Shown here in pieces: positions 16,171-22,209 of a DNA stretch of 31,213 bases. The notes under the pieces are model-generated. The model ran no database searches and was not told the DNA's origin. It was given only the letters and a program-made list of their open reading frames with translations. The first letter of the stretch is position 1, and every line of letters starts with the position of its first letter. Source of the stretch: Thermacetogenium sp. UBA4966 (lineage in GTDB: Bacteria > Bacillota > DSM-12270 > Thermacetogeniales > Thermacetogeniaceae); contig DHAA01000145.1 in assembly GCA_002397275.1 (NCBI GenBank), positions 22,670 to 53,882 of the forward strand, given 5' to 3'. The position numbers and the translations under genes were made by a program.

Positions 16171-16187
16171 TTAACCCCATCCTCGCT

Positions 16188-16547
16188 TCACATCCCTTTC
16201 CCTGCCCGGGAAACCGCCGCCAGGATCCGTTCCGGCTGAAAGGGCTTAACCACGAAATCCATCGCTCCCGCCTTGATGGCGTCCCCCACCATTGATTCCT
16301 GTCCCATGGCGGAGATCATCACAACCCGGGCGCCGGGGTCGATCTCCTTGATTTTTTGCACCGCTTCAATACCATCCATATCCGGCATGGTGATATCCAT
16401 TGTGACCAGATCGGGGTTCGACTCCTGGTAAAGCTCCAGGGCGTTGTAACCGCTGGTCGCCTGAATTACTTCATGCCCCGCCTTTCTCAGTATCTTGTCC
16501 AGTGTCACCCGCATAAAAGCAGCGTCGTCCACAACGAGAATCTTCAA
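16188..16547 (-). CDS. cheY: CheY, single-domain response regulator
   Basis: CheY is the phospho-relay output of CheA. The 119-residue product is a bare receiver domain: MKILVVDDAAFMR with DD at 7-8, phospho-acceptor D51 in VTMDITMPDMDG, the Ser/Thr switch in VVMISAMGQ and the lysine in FVVKPFQPE. I chose TTG 16547 because GGAGAGGGTGG lies just upstream and the family starts here. ATG 16583 in the same frame gives 131 residues but has a poor ribosome site. It is the first gene of the cheY-cheA-cheW-mcp-cheR-cheB operon, a clostridial/Bacillus-type CheY by sequence. Confidence 0.93.
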   Translation of the reverse strand: MKILVVDDAAFMRVTLDKILRKAGHEVIQATSGYNALELYQESNPDLVTMDITMPDMDGIEAVQKIKEIDPGARVVMISAMGQESMVGDAIKAGAMDFVVKPFQPERILAAVSRAGKGM

Positions 16548-16603
16548 CAAACCACCCTCTCCTACAATAGTTTTTGTATTCATTAATCATCCAACTTCCA
16601 TTC

Positions 16604-16641
16604 ATTGGCCGCTTGCACATCTATTGGGCACTTACACATCC
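16604..16641. repeat. 19-bp tandem direct repeat upstream of cheY
   Basis: CATTGGCCGCTTGCACATC (16604-16622) is followed directly by TATTGGGCACTTACACATC (16623-16641), with 15 of 19 positions the same. It lies 57 bases before the chosen cheY start, in a 195-base gap where I found no convincing sigma-A or sigma-D promoter. A tandem operator is a possible role. Confidence 0.55.
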
Positions 16642-16742
16642 ACTGTATCTTAATATAGAAACCGGAGTTAATTAAATACACCTCTTACCGTTCATTACTA
16701 TCTTTATCGATAGGCAAGGATGATCGCTTTAATATAATCGTT

Positions 16743-17513
16743 CTATCTACGCGAGCTTATAGCTTCGTTATTTTCATATTGCCAACACATGTTTAGTAAA
16801 CAATCCAACCATCGGCTTTGAGCACAAACCAAGGGATGAGATAGTTTGCCGTACGATTCCACTAATTGAGCAAGCTGCAATTTTTCTTCATTTATTTGTC
16901 TTTTGAGTCTAATCGGGTCGCTATATGTAGTATGCTGCCAAAATGAACCTTCCGTCAGCGTTGCTATCAATTTTGGGTCGAACTGAGAACCTGCGCCCCG
17001 ATACACCTCTTCAAGTGCTTCACATATTTTATAAGGTTCACGATAAGGTCTTCGCGTAGTCATGGCATCAAAAGCATCTGCCAATGCGATGATTCGGGCA
17101 GAAAAAGGTATTTGTTGTGCCTTTAACCCCACATAGCCTCCTCCATCCCACCATTCGTGATGGTAACGAATCATTTCTATCAGTGAAATTCCCCCCCCCC
17201 TGGCTGCCGCTATTAATGCGCCACGACCAGGATGTTCTTTTATTTTTACCCATTCTTCTTTTGTCAGCGGTCCTGGTTTTCCAATAACTTCACGTCCAAT
17301 AAACAATTTCCCTAAATCATGCAGAAATGCCCCCGTTATAAAGGTTTCTTTTTCTGCTTCATTAAAACGAAGAAAGGTGCATATTTTCGATACTAAATTA
17401 GCAACATTAGAACTATGGATATATAACTCATGCCAATATTTGTTCATCATATCCAACAAGTCATTTATGCTCTTTATATTGACTGCAGCAAACCTAAGTT
17501 TTTCTCCCTCCAT
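16743..17513 (-). CDS. HD-GYP domain protein, probable c-di-GMP phosphodiesterase
   Basis: HD-GYP enzymes hydrolyse cyclic-di-GMP. The 256-residue protein has the expected motif order: IHSSNVANL, the catalytic LHDLGKLFI, LTKEEWVKIKEHPGRGALI, YHHEWWDGGGYVG, ARIIALADAFDAMTTRRPYR and GSQFDPKLI. All metal-binding His/Asp residues are present, but the GYP proline is valine. There is no receiver or sensor domain, and about 75 C-terminal residues are unassigned. The codons for RGGG between the HP and HHE motifs are a run of ten G (17191-17200). ATG 17513 follows GAGGGGGG. The gene is more AT-rich than its neighbours, stands alone upstream of cheY and lies about 550 bases downstream of a probable c-di-GMP riboswitch. 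Confidence 0.88.
   Translation of the reverse strand: MEGEKLRFAAVNIKSINDLLDMMNKYWHELYIHSSNVANLVSKICTFLRFNEAEKETFITGAFLHDLGKLFIGREVIGKPGPLTKEEWVKIKEHPGRGALIAAARGGGISLIEMIRYHHEWWDGGGYVGLKAQQIPFSARIIALADAFDAMTTRRPYREPYKICEALEEVYRGAGSQFDPKLIATLTEGSFWQHTTYSDPIRLKRQINEEKLQLAQLVESYGKLSHPLVCAQSRWLDCLLNMCWQYENNEAISSRR
17191..17200. repeat. Ten-base homopolymer inside the HD-GYP gene
   Basis: Ten C on the plus strand (ten G in the coding sense) lie within codons AGG GGG GGG GGA. Loss of one base brings a TGA three codons later. Gain of one base runs into a stop near 17068. Either would remove the HHE and later motifs. Such tracts are classic slippage sites. Confidence 0.85.
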
Positions 17514-17593
17514 ACTAATTAACCCCCCTCGACTCAGTTACTGCAATAAAACAATAAGTCGTATATCCCCCGCGTCAAATCAGCATAAAAATG

Positions 17594-17884
17594 TTACACC
17601 TCTACTGTTTTATCAATGAAAAAAGGCCGATCTAATAACACTGAAACCAGTGTATAGTTCAGCCTTTTGTGTATTAAATGATTTAGCACTTTTCGCAAGC
17701 GAATAGAAATTATCAGAGAATACATAGACAGATTATTTAGATCTTGAGTACTTAAGCATCCAACTATGCAATAAAAGAAAAATTTATATACTATATTAAG
17801 GGTTTTATTCCATATAATGCCCCCCCCCATGGGGGGAACATCTGTTCTGTTGATTTGTTCTGTTGAAATGTTTCGATATTTCAT
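17594..17884 (-). CDS. Doubtful small ORF between riboswitch and HD-GYP gene
   Basis: I do not recognise this 96-residue frame. In its favour are an ATG with AAAGGGGAG ten bases upstream and its place between the probable c-di-GMP riboswitch and the HD-GYP gene on the same strand. Against it are the strongly AT-rich, low-bias sequence and the absence of any known domain. A hydrophobic stretch (VYKFFFYCIVGC, about residues 33-44) and a basic middle are the only visible features. A run of nine G (17820-17828) lies in codons 19-22, next to CCCCCCAT, forming a GC palindrome. It could be a decayed gene or untranslated leader. Confidence 0.3.
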   Translation of the reverse strand: MKYRNISTEQINRTDVPPMGGGIIWNKTLNIVYKFFFYCIVGCLSTQDLNNLSMYSLIISIRLRKVLNHLIHKRLNYTLVSVLLDRPFFIDKTVEV

Positions 17885-18060
17885 GAATAGCTACTCCCCT
17901 TTTTATTAAAGCAGAGTTGCATTAATTTTTTTATGATCTGCAGTAACGCCATATTTTAAGTTTTTTAAGGAGAAATCTCATATGCATCAATAACAAATAA
18001 TGACGTTTAAATTTACATCTTGTAAGGTAACTAACGTATAGCAGATTATACAAAAATAGC
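17885..18060 (-). other. AT-rich leader between riboswitch and small ORF
   Basis: These 176 bases should be transcribed from the promoter at 18158-18185. I see no strong hairpin followed by a long T-run, so the expression platform of the riboswitch is unresolved. A UAUUUUUG run follows GGTGC directly after the aptamer at about 18054, which might form part of a terminator with GGCAC inside the aptamer, but the pairing is short. Confidence 0.35.
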
Positions 18061-18061
18061 A

Positions 18062-18152
18062 CCTTCGGCGACCGGCTGCCATAGCTTGATAATCAAGCCT
18101 TAGGCCCTTGGCTTTGTGCCCCTATCTTTTAATAGGTTTACTATTGTCGGTT
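18062..18152 (-). promoter_or_regulatory. Cyclic-di-GMP-I (GEMM-I) riboswitch aptamer
   Basis: On the minus strand the order is TAAACC, a CCTAT-TAAAAG-ATAGG hairpin with an A-rich loop, GGGGCACAAAGCC, AAGGGCCTAAGG, a GCTTGA-TTA-TCAAGC hairpin, CTATGGCAGCCGG and TCGCCG. This follows the GEMM-I plan: AAACC, GNAA-like hairpin, GGGACGCAAAGC, GGGNCTAAGG, P3 hairpin, TATGGCAGCCGGGTTGCC. CGAC (18146-18149) can pair with GTCG (18069-18072) as P1. It differs from consensus in GGCAC for GACGC and in the P1 bases. It lies upstream of an HD-GYP gene on the same strand, which fits a c-di-GMP feedback switch. Confidence 0.85.
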
Positions 18153-18157
18153 TTGCT

Positions 18158-18185
18158 TTAATATACTGAATTAGATTTTTGTCAG
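18158..18185 (-). promoter_or_regulatory. Promoter in front of the c-di-GMP riboswitch
   Basis: CTGACA (18180-18185) and TATTAA (18158-18163) are 16 bases apart on the minus strand. Predicted initiation near 18151 falls just before the first paired bases of the aptamer, which supports the assignment. Confidence 0.5.
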
Positions 18186-18424
18186 ATGACTACTTGCCGG
18201 TAACTCCATTATAAAAGGCTTAATTTTATAAAACTGCAAAGACCATACCCAACTATAAGTTTGGCCAACGAAAATTCGCCAGGGCATTCATTATTATACT
18301 ACTATAGATATATCATAACATTATATGATATTTTACGCTACTTTTGGATAATTATAAACATATTAATCCCCTTTTTAAATCGCAATAAAGGCAAATAAAA
18401 GCTATATTGAAGAGTGTATACAAA
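18186..18424. other. AT-rich intergenic stretch with no recognised gene
   Basis: This stretch has only short frames and is rich in TATAAT-like words on both strands, so promoter calls are unreliable. I see no RNA gene or mobile-element ends in it. It separates the oxidoreductase operon from the riboswitch. Confidence 0.5.
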
Positions 18425-18425
18425 G

Positions 18426-18461
18426 ACAGCCGCGGATGAAAAGCTGTTCACCCACGGCTGT
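18426..18461 (-). terminator. Hairpin after the oxidoreductase operon
   Basis: ACAGCCG pairs with CGGCTGT, and the stem can extend through GG/CC and TGAA/TTCA to a small loop. On the minus strand it lies about 65 bases after the ferredoxin stop. The T-run is weak (CTTTGT), so this is a probable, not a certain, terminator. Confidence 0.6.
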
Positions 18462-18524
18462 ACAGCGCCAAGTTATTCTGTTATTCTAACTGCAAATCAC
18501 ATACTCAGGCATGCAGCTTAATCT

Positions 18525-18791
18525 TCACTCTTTTTCTTTAGCTTTTCGCTCAATGGCGATGGCGCAGTCCGGGCAAACCTGCTCGCAAGCGCCGCAGGCT
18601 ATGCACTTTTCCGGGTCGGCAACCACGGTCGGGGTACCGTAAACGCCCAGCTCCTCAGACCAGCTGATGGCTTCTTCCGGGCACTTCTCCCGGCAGAGCC
18701 CGCAGCCCTTACAGAGACCGGGAAAAATGCGGAAAAAAGCTTTACCCTGATGAACCTCTTTTTCCACATATTTTAAGGCTGTTTTCTCCAT
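18525..18791 (-). CDS. 2-oxoacid:ferredoxin oxidoreductase, ferredoxin-like delta subunit
   Basis: This 88-residue polyferredoxin-type subunit carries two [4Fe-4S] sites, CKGCGLCREKCP (about residues 27-38) and CIACGACEQVCP (about 63-74). It would pass electrons from the oxidoreductase core to ferredoxin. I chose ATG 18791 (MEKTALKYVEKEV), with GGGGG ten bases upstream; it begins one base after the stop of the gamma gene. The frame opens earlier, at 18824, inside that gene. It is the last gene of the operon, before a hairpin at 18426-18461. Confidence 0.92.
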   Translation of the reverse strand: MEKTALKYVEKEVHQGKAFFRIFPGLCKGCGLCREKCPEEAISWSEELGVYGTPTVVADPEKCIACGACEQVCPDCAIAIERKAKEKE

Positions 18792-18792
18792 G

Positions 18793-19365
18793 CTAGGCAA
18801 CCCCCTTTCCCGCAACCATCTCATAGCCCCTCTCCAGGGCCTTGAAGTTCATCTCCCTGAGCTTGGGGTTTTTTTCAAATTTATAACCCAGCTTTTTCTC
18901 AATGGCTTCTTTTGCCTTATCCAAGGACACCACATGGGTGGCGCCGATCACCGCTCCCATGATTAAAATGTTGAAAACCCGCGGGTGGAGTTCTTTATTG
19001 GCTGTTTCCAGGGCCGGAATCGCCAGAATACGCCGGGCGTTTTGCGGCAGATCGTCTTCTACGCCCTTGATGCTCGTATCGTAAATAAATACTGTCTGCG
19101 GCCCCACATGCATATCCATCCGGCGTACGGCGCGGTCGCTCAAGGCGATGACGATATCTCCGGTTTTGAATTTTGGCGCCCCGATTTTTTCCTCTCCGAT
19201 CTGCACAAAGGCAATGGATACTCCGCCCCTCTGTTCTACTCCGAAGTTGGGAATGTAGAGGATCTCTTTCCCCTCCATTGCCGCGGCCTCGGTCAGAATC
19301 ATAGCCACCGACTGCACACCCTGACCGCCTTCTCCTGCCAGAGCAATCTTAACAGCTTTGCCCAT
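18793..19365 (-). CDS. 2-oxoacid:ferredoxin oxidoreductase, gamma subunit
   Basis: The 190-residue subunit has the POR/KOR gamma fold: IALAGEGGQGVQSVAMILTE at the start, then YIPNFGVEQRGGVSIAFVQI, and FNILIMGAVIGAT. It works with the alpha, beta and ferredoxin subunits to oxidise a 2-oxoacid to an acyl-CoA with reduced ferredoxin, or the reverse. The ATG follows AAGGAGGCG. It begins two bases after the beta stop. Separate gamma and delta genes place the enzyme in the four-subunit class. The substrate is undetermined. Confidence 0.93.
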   Translation of the reverse strand: MGKAVKIALAGEGGQGVQSVAMILTEAAAMEGKEILYIPNFGVEQRGGVSIAFVQIGEEKIGAPKFKTGDIVIALSDRAVRRMDMHVGPQTVFIYDTSIKGVEDDLPQNARRILAIPALETANKELHPRVFNILIMGAVIGATHVVSLDKAKEAIEKKLGYKFEKNPKLREMNFKALERGYEMVAGKGVA

Positions 19366-19367
19366 TT

Positions 19368-20117
19368 TTACGCCTCCTTACCTGTGGGTGTTTTCAGTTC
19401 ACCGGGAGGATACTGCTTGGTCATCTGATCCTCGAGAAACGCCCATGTTTGTTGGGCATTGGTGCGCCAGTTGGTGGGACAGGTGGAAAGGGCCTCCACA
19501 AAGGAGAATCCTCTCCCGGCCATCTGGTTTTCCAAGGCCTTTTTGATGTATGCTTTCAGCCTGCGGAATTTAGCTACGCTCCCCCGTGCCACATAGGCGC
19601 CCTCGTGGGAGATGGCGGCAACCATCTCCGGGCCCATCATGGGGTAACCCGCCTCGCTTACATCCCTGCCGTAAGGGGTAGTTTCCGTCTTCTGGCCGGG
19701 CATGGTAGTCGGGGCCATCTGGCCGCCGGTCATGGCGTAGTTGGTGTTGTTCACTAAAAGCACTGTGATCTTGTCGTCTCTGGTGGCGGCGTTGACCAGG
19801 TGCTGGGAGCCGATGGCATATCCCCCTCCGTCTCCCATATAGGCCACGACTATTAGCTCGGGATTCGCTCTTTTGACACCCACCATCACCGGAGTGGTTC
19901 TCCCGTGATGTGTCTGCACTGTGTCCACATTGAAAAAGTCCCAGGAAAGAAGGGAACACCCGATATCGCACCCAAAGACCATGCGGTCCTGGATCCCCAG
20001 CTCATCGATCGCCTGGCCTAACGCTTTGAGGACCATACCGTGACCGCAGCCGGGACAGAATTTATGCGGTTTGGTCTCCAGATTCCAGCTTTTCGGGATT
20101 TTCGGCATAACTTCCAT
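19368..20117 (-). CDS. 2-oxoacid:ferredoxin oxidoreductase, thiamine-diphosphate beta subunit
   Basis: The beta subunit binds thiamine diphosphate and a [4Fe-4S] cluster. CPGCGHGMVLKAL lies near residue 22 and FGCDIGCS near 49. The TPP motif YMGDGGGYAIG is followed by VNNTNYAMTGGQ and SPTT-like APTTMPGQKT. I chose ATG 20117; GTG 20120 directly follows the alpha stop, and GAGGAGG lies at good spacing. Close relatives act on pyruvate, 2-oxoglutarate or branched-chain 2-oxoacids; I cannot separate these by eye. Confidence 0.93.
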   Translation of the reverse strand: MEVMPKIPKSWNLETKPHKFCPGCGHGMVLKALGQAIDELGIQDRMVFGCDIGCSLLSWDFFNVDTVQTHHGRTTPVMVGVKRANPELIVVAYMGDGGGYAIGSQHLVNAATRDDKITVLLVNNTNYAMTGGQMAPTTMPGQKTETTPYGRDVSEAGYPMMGPEMVAAISHEGAYVARGSVAKFRRLKAYIKKALENQMAGRGFSFVEALSTCPTNWRTNAQQTWAFLEDQMTKQYPPGELKTPTGKEA

Positions 20118-20120
20118 CAC

Positions 20121-21218
20121 TTATTCCTCCTCTCCCAGTATTGTCTTCGCTCTTGTTACTACCTCTTCCGGGGTGATGCCCACGCCGGGACGCAGATAGG
20201 TCTCGATAGGCACATCCATGCCGTAGAGGTTTTCTTTTACCAGCTTAAGCAACTGGCCGTAAGCCGACTCCACAACCAGGAGCCTCTTTGCCTTCGCCGC
20301 GGCCCTGCGCAGCTCTTCCTGGGGGAAGGGGCGCAGGGTTATCGGGCGAAAATAGCCCACCTTCAGCCCTTCTGCCGTCAGCTCTCGGGCAGCCATCGCT
20401 ACAGAGCGGAAAACGATCCCGTGGGCGATAAGCAGGACGTCTGCATTCTCGGTGTTGAACTCTTCATACTCGGTGATCTGCGGCGCCATCTGATCGTACT
20501 CTTTGATACTCTCCTCCAGCACCTCCACCAGCTCTTCTTCAATGTTGTAGGTGTTGCGCAGGTGCGCCGGCGCCCGGTCTTCTCCGGGGGCGCCCGCTTT
20601 CCCCACGTAGGCTTCCGTGGGGACCATTGCTATCCCTTTCTCCTGCGGGTCATAGATCACCAGGGATTCCCGCATCTTGGCCTGGTAGCCGTCCGCCAGA
20701 ACAAAAGTCGGAAAACGGTACTTCCAGGCTGTGTTGAAAGCTTTGATGGTGTAGTCGAACAACTCCTGGTGGGATGAGGTGGAGTAGACCACCCTCAAGC
20801 CCTCTCCATTGCCTCCAAAACAGGTCAGAGTTACCTCCTGCTGGGAATAAATAACTGTGGCTGTGGAGGGGCCGCCGCGCTGCTGTACAATGACCACGGT
20901 AGGTATACGCATGGCTTCCGCCATAGACATCGGCTCCTGCATGAGCACGTTCCCCGGGCCCGCTGTCGCCGTAAACGCCCGCCTGCCGGCAAGCACCCCT
21001 CCCACTGTGGTAAATCCTGCGGAAAGCTCGTCCTCTGTCTGCAGAAATCTCTTCTCATACTTCGGCGCTAAACGCGTCCAATACTGCATGATCTCATTCT
21101 GCGGGGTAATCGGATAGCCATACATGATCTCCGCTCCCGCGGCAAGCGCTGCCCAGGCGACGGCTTCATTGCCGGTCATAAAGGTTTTTTGCTCGCCTCT
21201 AATCGGTTTTTCTCCCAC
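20121..21218 (-). CDS. 2-oxoacid:ferredoxin oxidoreductase, alpha subunit
   Basis: The 365-residue alpha subunit has the Pyr-domain motifs TGNEAVAWAALAAGA, YGYPITPQNEI, QTEDELSAGFTTVGG, TATAGPGNVLMQEPM and VQQRGGPSTAT. The C-terminal transketolase-like domain (from ENADVLLIAHG) includes RPITLRPFPQEEL. It is first in alpha-beta-gamma-delta order and overlaps into beta with no gap. The GTG start has GGGGGTG upstream. PITPQNE replaces the PITPSSE commonly seen in KorA proteins, which argues against naming it korA. The upstream P-loop gene is on the same strand, 77 bases away. Confidence 0.93.
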   Translation of the reverse strand: MGEKPIRGEQKTFMTGNEAVAWAALAAGAEIMYGYPITPQNEIMQYWTRLAPKYEKRFLQTEDELSAGFTTVGGVLAGRRAFTATAGPGNVLMQEPMSMAEAMRIPTVVIVQQRGGPSTATVIYSQQEVTLTCFGGNGEGLRVVYSTSSHQELFDYTIKAFNTAWKYRFPTFVLADGYQAKMRESLVIYDPQEKGIAMVPTEAYVGKAGAPGEDRAPAHLRNTYNIEEELVEVLEESIKEYDQMAPQITEYEEFNTENADVLLIAHGIVFRSVAMAARELTAEGLKVGYFRPITLRPFPQEELRRAAAKAKRLLVVESAYGQLLKLVKENLYGMDVPIETYLRPGVGITPEEVVTRAKTILGEEE

Positions 21219-21229
21219 TTCATGAACAC

Positions 21230-21300
21230 CCCCTGTGTTATACCCCTATATCTTCAAGATAAAAACAAAAAACTGCCGGCAATACCACAGACCGCTTACC
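21230..21300 (-). other. Gap between P-loop gene and alpha subunit, with weak hairpin
   Basis: On the minus strand CCACAG and CTGTGG can pair across the P-loop gene's stop region. TGCCGGCA followed by GTTTTTTGTTTTT then lies at about 21263-21283. It resembles an attenuator or weak terminator between the two genes; the stem is short. Confidence 0.3.
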
Positions 21301-21976
21301 AGAAAGCCTGTGGCAAATACCGATGCAGCACACGAACCTGATGCCCGTACCAGTCTCTTTCTCCGATCCCCGCGGCCAGCTGTTCCATCACCGAGGTAGC
21401 GACCACCGGCAGCCCAAGAACGGCCGCCGCTTCTTTTACTACCCGGGCCCCCTCCTGCACAAACTCCAGATCAGTTTCATCCCCCAGGTGAGAGTTGTTG
21501 ATCAGGCCGTCGACCCTTTCCAGCGACCGCACATGTTCCACAATATCGGTTACGGCAGCTGTCAGCGGCCTGGCGATATTGATCACAGCATATACCTTCA
21601 GATCACGCTCCTCAGCCGCCCCTTCCACAAGATTGAGCACCTGGACGCCGAAGGCCCCGTATCCGATGTCAAGGATCACATCCCCGGGACGGCGCAAACA
21701 AAAGCGCGCCTCCGGTTTGAGAATATTCCCTGTCTCACCAATCCCGATCAGCTCGGAGGTATCCCAGGCCAGCACAGTGATCCCTTTCTCCTCCAGCATC
21801 TTCTTCAGAGGCCTGAGAGTATAGCATGGCTCCACCAGATCGAGATCGACCAGATTCACCCTCCTGCCCAGGAGAGCGAGTTCCACCGCCCGGTTAACGG
21901 CATTTTCACTTTTTCCGCTGGCATACTCTCCGATATACGCCTCCAGCACACGCGGCGGAGATTGCTCCTGTTCCAT
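21296..21976 (-). CDS. P-loop NTPase-like protein of unknown role next to oxidoreductase genes
   Basis: I do not recognise a named function. The 226-residue protein starts with a beta strand and a P-loop-like turn, VLEAYIGEYASGKSENAVNR, in which EYASGKSE replaces the usual GxxGxGKT/S. NLVDLDLVEPCYTLRP follows, like the second acidic motif of SIMIBI (MinD/CooC-like) NTPases, then VILDIGYGAFGVQVL and VYAVINIARP, and GLINNSHLGDET resembles a base-recognition NxxD-like turn. No membrane segment or Cys cluster is seen. The ATG follows AGAGGT. Placement just upstream of the alpha subunit suggests a part in assembly or regulation of that iron-sulfur enzyme, which is inference. Confidence 0.7.
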   Translation of the reverse strand: MEQEQSPPRVLEAYIGEYASGKSENAVNRAVELALLGRRVNLVDLDLVEPCYTLRPLKKMLEEKGITVLAWDTSELIGIGETGNILKPEARFCLRRPGDVILDIGYGAFGVQVLNLVEGAAEERDLKVYAVINIARPLTAAVTDIVEHVRSLERVDGLINNSHLGDETDLEFVQEGARVVKEAAAVLGLPVVATSVMEQLAAGIGERDWYGHQVRVLHRYLPQAFW

Positions 21977-22209
21977 CCAGATTACCTCTAATGTCCGATA
22001 TTATGTCGCCGATCCGGTGCTTTTCTGACAGCCGACACAGATTGCAGTTTTTACTCCCGATACCTTAATTTTGAGTATATAACGAAATTGGGATAAAGGC
22101 AAGAAGGCGCGAACGACAGGTTACCGTCAAGATTAAGTGTGTAAGCCCTCAAAAATTTATATACAACGCTTAGCTTATGTCAAGCAGTTCTTAGTCACTC
22201 TAAGTCACT
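21977..22209. other. Intergenic stretch before the P-loop gene
   Basis: No gene was recognised. A 10-base unit AGTCACTCTA is repeated in tandem at 22193-22212, and the second copy contains the stop codon of the SurA-like gene. No clear promoter or terminator is visible. Confidence 0.4.

Noticed and set aside
17937..17997. 18-codon minus-strand peptide frame downstream of the riboswitch
   Set aside because: It has no ribosome site and no support beyond an ATG.
18035..18050. TATAAT on the minus strand just after the riboswitch
   Set aside because: There is no matching -35 at proper spacing, and it lies in AT-rich DNA where such words are common.
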